Source of the DNA: Eudorina sp. 2006-703-Eu-15
Lineage: Eukaryota > Chlorophyta > Chlorophyceae > Chlamydomonadales > Volvocaceae
Length of the DNA stretch: 64,000 bases
Direction: 5' to 3'
Assembly (NCBI GenBank): GCA_003117195.1
Contig: BDSI01000015.1
Coordinates: forward strand, 1,427,001-1,491,000
Shown: in pieces, positions 56,830 through 64,000 of the stretch
Layout of the letters: each line of letters opens with the position of its first letter
Numbering within the stretch: position 1 is the stretch's first letter
Translations under genes and position numbers: made by a program
The notes under the pieces: generated by a model
What the model was told of the DNA's origin: nothing
What the model saw: the letters and a program-made list of their open reading frames with translations, nothing else
Databases searched by the model: none

Positions 56830-57761
56830 ATACACACACACACACATCACGTCCTGTCCGCCCCCCGTCCTGTCCACTCACAGCGAGCTGAACCCCGGGG
56901 GGAAGTCCGGGTCGATCACGAGGCCGTCGTCGCCGCAGTACGACGCCACCAGCTGCTCTTCCGTACGACCCGATGCCAGGGAGGGGATTCGCAGGAGGCC
57001 CTGAGGCAGCCAGGACGGCAGGGGTCGCCCCAACGGATGGGTCAGGAAGGGCCAACGGGATGCCGTTCGGGGTATGCGGCGTCTGGCTGCGGCTATGCCG
57101 GCTACCAACCCTTCCCCCCTGAGCCCCCTAGAAGCTGAATCGACGGATCCCCGGGTCGGGATGCGGCCGCGACCTCCCGGGGTCGGTGGGGCGCACAAGA
57201 CAAACCCAGATCAACCCGCGGTGAGTCGCGGGACGGGGATGACCCATCTCCTCCCGGATGATGCGGGATGCGGACCCCTCCCCCCGGGTTCGGTGGGGCG
57301 CTAAGCGCGCGCTGAGGGCAGGTCCGTGCCCGGTTGCACGAATGCCCGGCATCTTGCTGCCTGGTGTGGCGCCGTCAGTACCCATCAGTATTTGTTTGAC
57401 AGTTGGAAGATTTAGACGAGGGTGAGGATTGGGCTGCGGCGAGGGTTCGCGGAGCTGCGCTAAGGGCTCGGGACAGGACGGGGCGGGGCGGGGCGGGGCA
57501 GGGCGGGGGATCTCGGGGGGGGGGCGCGGGACCCTGCGCGGCCCGCGGCCGCGATGTGGGTCGGTGGCGGGCTGCGACCGCACCGTGGAGCCGCACCTCG
57601 ATCGTGGTGACCGTGACGTCCTCGGGAGGGAGGGCCCTGTCGCTGACGTACATGGGGCTCCGCAGGCGGTTCGCGACGCTGACCAGCGCATCGCTGCGCC
57701 CACGGAGCACCTTGCCGCCCGATGTGCCCGGCCGCGACGGACTACCGTCCCGGTCGCCCAT
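46024..57761 (-). CDS. Calpain-like protein with three domain-III modules and a degenerate active site
   Basis: Fourteen exons: 57761-57597, 57000-56882, 56486-56378, 55692-55501, 55143-55069, 54708-54562, 54207-54132, 53667-53337, 50949-50562, 50112-49961, 49329-49138, 47777-47333, 46607-46505 and 46290-46024 (TAG), about 920 residues. The protease-core motifs are clear: [55 protein letters not shown] and FWMPFADF. Three calpain domain-III (C2-like) modules follow, with [20 protein letters not shown] and [11 protein letters not shown] and NPQ/NPK partners, as in the CAPN7/PalB branch. Catalytic Cys, His and Asn are replaced by Gly137, Gln326 and Cys347, so no protease activity is expected. 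Exons 11 and 12 each need a one-base frame change just before the W of modules 2 and 3. There is no penta-EF-hand domain. The exact donor of exon 12 is uncertain. Confidence 0.82.
46936..47247. repeat. Polypyrimidine tract (CCCCT/CCCT)n
   Basis: About 310 bases of C and T only on the plus strand. In the calpain-like pre-mRNA (minus sense) this is G/A-only sequence with repeated GGGG, in intron 12. Confidence 0.92.
48246..48280 (+). repeat. Short interspersed word TGTCAATAAAGACAGCGAAA
   Basis: TGTCAATAAAGACAGCGAAA followed by TCGCGAAAC; repeated at 48531-48566 with one difference. Intron 11 of the calpain-like gene. Confidence 0.6.
48531..48566 (+). repeat. Short interspersed word TGTCAATAAAGACAGCGAAA
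   Basis: Second copy, followed by CCGCGAAAG, ending exactly where the long (CCCCA)n array starts. Confidence 0.6.
48567..49134. repeat. (CCCCA)n / (CCCCCA)n microsatellite, about 570 bp
   Basis: Almost unbroken C-runs separated by single A, with a CCCCTCA variant at 49000-49060. It fills the 5' half of intron 11 and ends a few bases from the donor of exon 11. In sense RNA it is a long (UGGGG)n tract. Confidence 0.92.
49477..49594. repeat. 11-base degenerate tandem repeat
   Basis: GTTGCCAGTCC and GTTGCCCCTTGCCAGTCC variants repeated about eight times. Intron 10 of the calpain-like gene. Confidence 0.8.
49855..49960. repeat. 21-base minisatellite
   Basis: CAGCAGCCCCCCTCACCCCA units, four to five copies, running into the splice donor of exon 10. 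Confidence 0.85.
50160..50210 (-). repeat. Interspersed repeat family C copy
   Basis: Plus: AGAGAACTGAGCCGCGAGAA, then GAGGAGTCCAGCC, then GTGTGTG. Intron 9 of the calpain-like gene. Confidence 0.55.
50204..50256 (-). repeat. Interspersed repeat family D copy
   Basis: GTGTGTGTTTGGGAAAAGAA, then CCCGCCCGACCCAGCCCAGC, then GTGTGTG. The same unit is at 53691-53757. Confidence 0.55.
50345..50395 (-). repeat. Interspersed repeat family C copy
   Basis: GTTAAAGAGAACTGAGTCGC, then GAGAAGTGAAGTCGAGCGC, with GT-rich repeats on both sides. Confidence 0.55.
51172..51320. repeat. (CCCACA)n microsatellite
   Basis: About 24 perfect hexamers in intron 8 of the calpain-like gene. Confidence 0.92.
51500..51748 (+). 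repeat. Family B copy with (CA)n tail
   Basis: GTGCTTCGGCGGTCT, GGTTAGCGCCCCCGGCCAG, then GCAGATATGTAACGATTC, then about 35 CA units (51678-51748). This is the longest family B copy here and shows TGTAA followed directly by the tail. Confidence 0.65.
51754..53315. mobile_element. Candidate small retroelement with 229-bp terminal direct repeats
   Basis: 51754-51982 and 53087-53315 are 229-bp direct repeats that differ at one position (GTCATAGCC versus GTCATTGCC). They enclose 1104 bases. Each repeat ends TTCGCGGCTCAGCTTTTCTC plus TTTGATAACACACA, that is, a family C end. The element sits in intron 8 of the calpain-like gene, between CA-type repeats, and its right end is 21 bases from the splice donor. 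A TRIM-like LTR element or a pair of retroposon copies both fit; no reverse transcriptase is present. Confidence 0.6.
52212..52850 (+). CDS. Open frame inside the direct-repeat element, possible gag-like remnant
   Basis: A 212-codon frame starting [20 protein letters not shown]. The first 100 residues look like a helical, Ala/Arg-rich segment; a Cys/Pro-rich middle follows ([16 protein letters not shown]), then a less convincing C-terminus. It fills much of the interior of the 229-bp-repeat element. Position and basic helical start recall Gag proteins of LTR elements, but no zinc knuckle or other Gag motif is present, so the assignment is weak. Confidence 0.3.
   Translation: MAHRLQELEAFQARAAELNATVVAEALEPRARVTTRVQGVISPANPTPNPIVAAILAQRASFLSAVDHRELFASPLPPWRVVYVVSFLDAPHLGFSRPRAPGACSCPCVCCCPCAGGCPAAPAPVIAPGCPHPPPNCIPGAQHAFARLGFRRSGELCESPHAGSPQHLLLVLCPCAVTAVDLVRTRHITANSAPASLHSICFARFFLLTNNF
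53691..53757 (-). repeat. Interspersed repeat family D copy between GT tracts
   Basis: GT repeat, TTTAGAAAAGAAACCCGCCC, AATGC, then a second GT repeat. Intron 7 of the calpain-like gene. Confidence 0.55.
55841..55890 (-). repeat. Interspersed repeat family E copy
   Basis: AAAAAGAAACAGCCCAGACA, then CCCGCCCGGCGACAAATACTG; the reverse complement matches 36098-36150 over about 50 bases. Intron 4 of the calpain-like gene. Confidence 0.6.
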
Positions 57762-58263
57762 GCTGAGCTAGTATAGCTGTAAGAGAGCTTATGAGAGTCT
57801 GTATAAGTGGCCGAGCCACATGAAGTCTTTGTGCCCACCAGCCCAGCGTTCTAATAACCCCCACGTTTCCCGACGGTAAGAAATGCAATAAATAGGTATC
57901 AATGAACGGTATCGCAAAAAGTTTATGTCTGTGGTTGCCGATGGCTGCTGCAGAAACTCTGTTGCAGTACAAGGCTTGTCGAAAAACGCCGCGATCTGTT
58001 GAACATCGCTCTGGTAACATACAAAGCTCACAAATTGAAACTGTTAAGTATGACAGGTATTGCGACACTATTTCTTACAGCATTGGTGCTGCCGGGCGCG
58101 GTGCAGCGCTGCATGTTGCAACAGTCGCGACGTCTAGGCGTAAAGCCCAAACCAAGCACACAGCTAAACCCCTACTGCATACAAATCGAAATAGCAACCT
58201 GTAAGGTGACCTCCGGTGGGTAAACCTCCGCCAGCTTGCGGCCCATGGCCTCATCGCCTGCAC
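57762..58263. other. Short spacer between two minus-strand genes
   Basis: About 500 bases hold the 3' UTR of the YigZ/IMPACT gene and the promoter of the calpain-like gene. A minus-strand TGTAA at 58078-58074 lies 186 bases past the upstream stop and could be its poly(A) signal. The stretch is AT-richer than the flanking exons. Confidence 0.45.
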
Positions 58264-60585
58264 TCAATCCCCAGCAGAGATCGCTACAGTGGCGCCGCTT
58301 TGACTTGATGCCAGCTCCACTCTTCGCCGGCCCCCAGTCCCGTCCGCCACAGCCGTCTTCAGCGACTCCAGGCGATCCGCGTCCACCAGCGCGCGTATCG
58401 AAACGGTCCCTGAGCTGCCGTAGTCCTCCGCCAGCCTCGTGCAGCTGTGCGCATCCAGACAGCCGTACACGACGCCCAGCTCGTCGTACGTGACCTCCAC
58501 CGCCACCTCCGACTGCGTCCACAAATGGAAGGGATCGCAACCCGAAAGCACACCCGGCGCGATGAAGCAACAGACACATCTCACACGTCTCTGGCACGCC
58601 TTTAGCACATCTTGCACAGCTGTCTGGGCCCGTTGGAACACCCGGTCGGGATACGTGTCCATCTTGTAACAGTTACATTACATCAACAGCAGCTGCATTA
58701 CCCCACCTGGCACGTCGTTGGCAGCCTGAACGTTGCCCCTCCCCCTCCCCTGATCATCGTTACGCATGATTCCCATTTCGGCACCTGCCCGCGCGCCCCC
58801 CGCGTATCCCCCGCCCCCATACGTAACACCCCCGTACGACACACCCATTCCAGGGCCCCCTCTGCATATGCTCAGCTGCCTGCAGCTCCCCCTATCTGGA
58901 TGAGGTGATGTCGGGTCCTAGAGCTTGCGGGGAGGGTCGGGGAATGTACGACATTTGTAGACTTTTGTTCGATTGTTCGTACTTGTGGGGGTTGGGGGGT
59001 GGGAGGGTCCGCTTCCTGGACCTGGCAGGGCCGTGCCTGGCTGGGGCCTTGCTGCCCTGCCCTACTCTGGGCTGACACGGTGCGAAGCTGCCCCAGAATC
59101 CCACCCGCTCCCTGCCCGGTGCCCGCGCCTGCCTGTCCACCCACTCCCTGCCCGCGCCTGCCTGTCCACCTGCCCCCAGCTCCTGCGGCCAAAGCACGGC
59201 TGAGGAGACTCAGCGAGCGTCCCCCGAGTGCCGTACGCACACAGTGTGTGCTGCCGCGTAGCGGGCCGTGTAACGCTGGACACCCCTTTCCCGACGCGTT
59301 GCGTTGCGGTGCGGTGCCGTGCGGTGGTTGCTGTGGCGCCCATCTCCTCCCCCCCCTCCCCCCCCCCCTCCTCCCCCAACTTCTCCTCCCCCTCCCCCTC
59401 CCCCTCCTCCCCCAACTTCTCCTCCGTCCTCCAGGGAGCTCACCTGGGCCTTGGCAAACACACGCGGCGCCAATCGCAGGCATTCCTTTGCTGCCCCGCC
59501 GTACGCCCGTACAAGTCCCCCGGCGCCCAGCTTGATGCCGCCGAAGTACCTGTGCGTGGGGTGCGGGAGGGGCGGCGGCACGGGGTCCACTCGCCGGGAT
59601 GCGGAGGCGGGGGAAGGGGCGGCGGGAGGAGCGCCCGGGGGCGGTGGCACGTCGGTGTTGGGCCGCAGTGGGGCGCCGCCGGGTGGCCGGCCGCGAGGTG
59701 CGCGTGCGCCTTCACCCCCCCTCCGTCCTGATACCGCCCAGAGACCGCCTCCCCTCATCGCCTCCGCGGGCAGACTCCCTGACTCCCGGACTCGCCCACC
59801 CGCCACCCGTCACCCTCCCCGATTTCCTCCCCTCCCCTTACCCGTTCCAACCAACACCCACCGCTCCACCCAACCACCCAACAACCACCCAACAACCACC
59901 CACCCAACCACGCGACCCACCTGGTGACCAGCACCGCCACCCGGTCGAGTCCCTCGCCGTCGATGGCCGCCTGGATGGGCCGCCCCGCAGTGCCCCCCGG
60001 CTCGCCGTCATCCGAGCAGCGCGCCTCCTGCCCCACTCGGTAGGCGAAGCAGTTGTGGGAGGCCCCGGGGTCGGAGGCCCCGCGGATGAGGGTCAGCGCC
60101 TCCGAGGGGCTGGACACGGGCCACGCGTGGACGACGAACCTGGCGGTGGCCGCAGCAGGCGGGTGCAGCGACGGAGGGAGGGTGGATTTCCGCGAACGAA
60201 CGAACAAACCCGGGCAAGTAACGGAGTAAAGGTGGGACAGTAAACTGCCAGACGGACGGACGGACGGACGGACGGACGGACGGACGGACGGACGGACGGA
60301 CGGACGGACGGACGGACGGACGGACGGACGGACGGACGTATGGACGGACGGACGGACGCGGGGGAGGGCCCCCGGGCACGATGCTTGCTGTCGGCATTGC
60401 ACGCGCTGTGGACGCACCCAACCCCTGCTTTGCTTTGTTGCATTAGTATAGATTAAATAGGTTAGTTCAACTAGTCGTTTGTTTAGGCTACGCTACGGCA
60501 GCCTTTCCGCTGGCGGTTGCTACTGGACCTCTGGCGCCCGCCTCGGTCGACTGTCGCTCACGGATGCTACGTCCGGCGGCTCCGT

Positions 60586-60634
<49 letters not shown>

Positions 60635-61913
60635 GCATATATATATATGCCTACTACGCCATCACCGGTAACTTCCGTCACGGTTTTCGGCACTTTGTTG
60701 CCGGTTGCCTGGTAAGTCTCTGGGGTCTGGGCGGTTGGGACGGGCGGGTTTCCTGCCCAACACGCACGTCACACGTCGCGCATGTCGGCACGCGAGCTGC
60801 CCCTCCGCTACCGTATGTGCAGCAGTGCAGTACAGTGCGGGCGTCTGTGTTCAGTGACGTGACGGGCGCCGCGTCGGCGGTTCCCAGCCGGGTCAGGGGT
60901 TCAGCCCCCCGGGGGGGAATGCCGGGCTGCCGTTTGGACGTGCGGAGCAGCCCGGTCACCCGGGGGAGGGTCCGTGGCGGCGGCGGCGGCGGCGCCGGTG
61001 GCGGCCTCACTCACTTGGATTTCTTCACCTCGCTCTCGAACAACACGTAGCTCTGAAGCGTCCAGAACCTGGCGGCGGGTGGCAGGTGGCGGGTGGCAGG
61101 TGGCGGGTGGCAGGTGGCGGGGTGCGGGTGGCGGGTGGCAGGTGGCGGGTGGCAGGTGGCGGGGTGCGGGTGGCGGGTGGCAGGTGGCGGGGTGCGGGTG
61201 GCGGGGTGCGGGTGACAGCGCGGGAGGGTGACTGACGTGGAGCTGCAGCATCAGCTGCAGTGCCGGGCCGCCAACACCCATACCCCACACCTCCCGACCC
61301 CCCGCACACGTCCATCGACCCCGTGACTGTCTGGTTGGGGTGGTGCAGTGGAGAAGATACGCGCCCTTTGTGTGGCACCGCGCAGTGCCCCCACACCGCA
61401 TCCGCCACAGCACCTCTGTTATTACTGATGGATGTCACTGTGGACCCCGCGGGTTATCGGGGACAGCACTTTGCCGCCTGCCTGTGCAACTGGGCCCCGA
61501 GCCCGCTTTTCACCCCTGCTGGCTGCCGGCTGCTGGCTGCCTTGGTAGGCGCCCGCTTACCCCTGTTGGCCGCCTTCGGAGGCGCCGGATCGGCCCCCGG
61601 TCGCCCTGGCCGCCACACCGCGCATGTGATGGTGCGTTCCGCTGCTGCTGCTGCTGTTGCTGCTGCCGCTAGCGCTGGCGCTGGCGGCGACGCGGGTGAT
61701 GTCCTGGAGTGCGGGACCGACAGCACGGGTGCGGCCGCAGTCCGCGGCTGCAGCTATAGTGCAGCGGTGCCCCGGGGCGGAGGTGGGACGGTGGTGTTGG
61801 TGCGAGAGCGTGGCTACTGCTGGGAGCCAACCGCCGATTTGGGCACGATGACGGGTTAGCAAGGCCGACCGGCAGGCTTGCGCCGGCGAGGAGGCGCCCA
61901 AGAGCTGTTTCAT
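58264..61913 (-). CDS. YigZ/IMPACT (UPF0029) family protein, probably organelle-targeted
   Basis: Five exons in phase: 61913-61561, 61068-61015, 60139-59921, 59549-59444 and 58512-58264 (TGA), 326 residues. From residue about 119 the family signature is continuous: [62 protein letters not shown] and [17 protein letters not shown]-terminal ferredoxin-like segment follows ([19 protein letters not shown] through [18 protein letters not shown]), as in bacterial YigZ. Eukaryotic IMPACT shares only the core and acts in GCN2 regulation; this YigZ-like layout has no GI/RWD domain, so that role is not implied. The first 118 residues are Ala/Ser/Arg-rich like a transit peptide, but exon 1 is the weakest part of the model. 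Intron 2 carries (GGAC)n, (TA)n and retroelement-like sequence. Confidence 0.82.
60253..60355. repeat. (GGAC)n microsatellite
   Basis: About 25 tetranucleotide units with a single variant, in intron 2 of the YigZ/IMPACT gene. Confidence 0.92.
60374..60560 (+). mobile_element. Fragment related to the 51754-53315 element
   Basis: GCTTGCTGTCGGCATTGCAC plus GCGCTGT is shared with 53021-53047, and a weaker match follows (GCATTAG, CTACG, TCTGGCGCCCGCC, GGTCGACTGTCG) to the start of the 229-bp repeat. It is diverged and lacks clear ends. Confidence 0.4.
60591..60656. repeat. (TA)n microsatellite
   Basis: Some 20 TA units, then TTAGGCATATATATATGCC, which is a short palindrome. Confidence 0.9.
61073..61216. 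repeat. 14-base minisatellite, TGGCGGGTGGCAGG-type
   Basis: About ten units of TGGCGGGTGGCAGG and TGGCGGGGTGCGGG in alternation, in intron 1 of the YigZ/IMPACT gene, starting a few bases before the acceptor of exon 2. Confidence 0.88.
61421..61470 (-). repeat. Interspersed repeat family A copy
   Basis: GATGTCACTGTGGACCCCGC followed by GGGTTATCGGGGACAG, a diverged copy (the TGTAAC end reads TGACATC on the sense strand). Intron 1 of the YigZ/IMPACT gene. Confidence 0.55.
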
Positions 61914-62711
61914 AGGAGACTCAGAAAATCAAGGTACCAGTGCCAGCTACGTGTAATTGCTATTTTGCTTGCCTCAACTAGTGCTGAGTGCAGTTACCGG
62001 TAGACTATCGTGCGCGCAAACTTAGTCTGAATTCTCACAAACCGTGCATTTTTCACATAGTTCAGTAGGTTGAATGAATTGATTGTTCATATCAATGACG
62101 TCGGTGCTGGCTTGCAGCCAGAGGCGACGCTGAGTACAGTATGTCCGTAATGCGGTAATGCCATAGATTGTTTCGCAGATTCAAAATTAGCTGTGGTCAT
62201 GTGGTGGGTCGGAGCAATCACACAACAACGTCCCGTGGGACAAATGTACGATCACTGGCTGATCTCTTATTTGCCTTGCTTCAGCCAACATAGTTCTTGA
62301 ATATTGATTGGTAACTTCCTATTTATCATAATTTGCGTATGTGGATCAAAACAACCTGTTAGTGAACGGCCGCGCTGGCGCTTGTAGCCGTCTTGGCTTT
62401 GTCGCTGAACCCATCGGTGCATCGGCATCCATCAACTAAGGTGCACCCCCGGTAATGCCTGCAGACACATACAATGGTATTGTATCATCGGGACCGGCGC
62501 GCACACGGAAAATTGGTCCATATCGGCACTTGCAGAATTTAAGGGCTCTTCGAATTGAAAATCAGGCATTTGCCGACGTCTGGCGACCTTCATTGGAACT
62601 AGTACGGATATGAATCCGTTGGTCGTTGAACGTGCGCTTACTAAACCACTACATGTCTGGCTAGGCCCTTCGCTCTTAAATCTTATCTTATGACAAATAA
62701 GGAACGACTCC
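61914..62711. promoter_or_regulatory. Divergent intergenic region, likely shared promoter
   Basis: 798 bases between the start codons of the YigZ/IMPACT gene (minus) and the PTRHD1-like gene (plus). The stretch is AT-richer than both genes and has no repeat copy that I can see. No core promoter element is evident. Confidence 0.4.
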
Positions 62712-63680
62712 ATGAGTGCTCGAGGCGCGGTTGCTAGCGCTCGTTGCGTTCACGCGAAAGCAGCTGCAATCGGCACACCATTCATCGCGCAGAGGCAATC
62801 TTTTCAACGCCATCAATCACAACCTGGTAGCTCCTGGCCGTGGCTGCATCACGTCCCGACCGCGCCATCACGCAAGTTTATGTCCAATTCCGCGAACACC
62901 GCTGCGCCTGTCGCGCCACCGCCAGCGGCGCAAGCAGCATCTAGCGGAGCTGCACCAGCAGTACAACAAGATTTCCTCGTTCAATATGTCGTCGTGCGGA
63001 AGGACTTATGGGGCAGCATGGGCTGGCCATTGGGCAGCGTAGTGGCACAAGCCTGCCACGCCTCCTCGGCCGCCATTTGGACGTATCGCGACGAGGAAGC
63101 CACGCAGAAGTACTTGGCCCCAGACAATATTGATCACATGCGCAAGGTGACGCTCTTCCACCCTGTCAAACCACCTGCCGTAATCGTACGGCTGGCCAGC
63201 GCGTCAGCGATGCTGGCCCCTTCGGGCGCTGTGGCGACTCCGAAATCTGACTTGTGCGCCCCTTGGGCCTTTACTGCCTTCCACCTGCAACCGTTTGCCT
63301 ACTCTTCAGTCTTCATTAGGTGTTGCCGTACGTCCGGTGCTGCACCTCTCAAGAGGTAGTGAGTTGGGCATCATCCTCTCACCCCAACCCCTCCTCCGAA
63401 ACACCACAAAGCATCCCCCCTACACACATTGCACGTCACGGTCTGCGACCGAGCACACCATTTCCCGGCCGGCCCGCCCTGTCAGGTGGTGCTGGAGGTG
63501 AAGGACGAGGCGCAGCTGCGGAAGCTGTCGGAGGCGCTGACCGCGGGCGGCATCGGCCACAAGCTGTGGGTGGAGCAGCCGGAGGACTTCCCCACGTGCC
63601 TGGCCACCCGGCCCTACCCCAAATCGGAGGTTGCGTCGTTCTTCAAGAAGTTCCAGCTGTCCAAGGCGCCCGTAGGGTGA
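62712..63680 (+). CDS. PTRHD1/Pth2-family peptidyl-tRNA hydrolase-like protein
   Basis: Two exons, 62712-63146 and 63486-63680 (TGA), join in phase to 209 residues. The Pth2 fold signature is plain: FLVQYVVVRKDLWGSMGWPL, GSVVAQACHASSAAIW, then VVLEVKDEAQLRKLSEAL, GHKLWVEQPEDFPTCLATRP and YPKSEVASFFKKF. This matches the PTRHD1 subgroup, which is shorter on the C-side than archaeal Pth2. Pth2 enzymes hydrolyse peptidyl-tRNA; activity of PTRHD1 proteins is less certain. About 85 residues precede the fold. They are Ala/Ser/Arg-rich and carry a second Met (FMSNSANTA), so one start could give an organelle form and the other a cytosolic form. Intron 63147-63485 is typical in size. Confidence 0.88.
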
Positions 63681-64000
63681 TGCCCCAACTGGCCCAAGAG
63701 CCGCCAGGTAAAGGCGGATTTTCATGCCATCAGGAGTTTCACACCTCACAGAATTTCCCTGTTGGAGCTTCAGGTGTGGCCCAAATTGTGCGGAGCGCGC
63801 GTCTGCAGTCTCTCGGGGCGTCGCGCGGCGCCTCAGGTGCATGCCTGTGCAAGTCAGCAACTGCGGGAGAGCCTCTGCTGCTGGTTCGCACGGATGAAAG
63901 AAAGAGGATGAGCATGAGGATGAATGAATGTCATAGCGGGCGCTAGCAAGAAAGCGTTGGATACGGTCGCCGGCTGCGGATGCTGCAGCAGGCGGCAGCT
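63681..64000. other. 3' flank of the PTRHD1-like gene
   Basis: No gene seen. GAATGAATGTCATAGCGGGC near 63920 resembles the GAAT-tailed end of family A (GAATGAACGTTACAGCGGAC) with changes. No TGTAA poly(A) motif occurs before the window ends. Confidence 0.35.

Overview
The window looks like nuclear DNA of a volvocine-type green alga (Volvocales: Chlamydomonas, Gonium or Volvox relatives). The evidence is high GC, genes cut into many small exons with GT-AG introns, GC-biased third codon positions, long microsatellites inside introns, TGTAA motifs of the kind these algae use as poly(A) signals, and two genes for secreted proline-rich (SPPP / poly-Pro) wall-type glycoproteins. This is inference from sequence features; no species is assigned. 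Eight protein-coding genes can be built with consistent exon phases.

Layout. 114-6740 (+): 3' part of a SulP/SLC26 anion transporter with a STAS domain, cut by the window start. 6741-13377: repeats, no supported gene. 13378-18313 (-): eight-exon secreted hydroxyproline-rich glycoprotein (HRGP). 18314-24257: repeat-rich, no gene. 24258-26116 (-): small secreted Cys-containing protein. 26117-32654: no gene; includes an AT-richer island and CA-rich repeats. 32655-38199 (-): nocturnin/CCR4-type EEP nuclease, with an intact tRNA-derived SINE in one intron. 38707-42187 (+): second HRGP, divergent from the nuclease gene. 42188-46023: convergent intergenic DNA with a perfect 21-bp hairpin. 46024-57761 (-): calpain-like gene of about 920 residues with three domain-III modules and all three catalytic positions substituted. 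58264-61913 (-): YigZ/IMPACT (UPF0029) protein. 62712-63680 (+): PTRHD1/Pth2-type peptidyl-tRNA hydrolase-like protein.

The genes do not form one pathway. Two encode extracellular matrix-type proteins, one a further secreted protein, one a membrane transporter, and the rest RNA-, translation- or protease-related proteins. Two divergent pairs (nuclease/HRGP, 507-bp gap; YigZ/PTRHD1, 798-bp gap) probably share promoter regions.

Much of the non-coding DNA is made of short interspersed families. Several end in a TGTAAC motif or in (CA)n, as 3' ends of target-primed retroposons do. The best-supported mobile element is the SINE at 35176-35556, with a 10-bp target-site duplication. The least expected finding is the calpain-like protein: it keeps the fold motifs of the protease but has Gly, Gln and Cys where the catalytic Cys, His and Asn should be.
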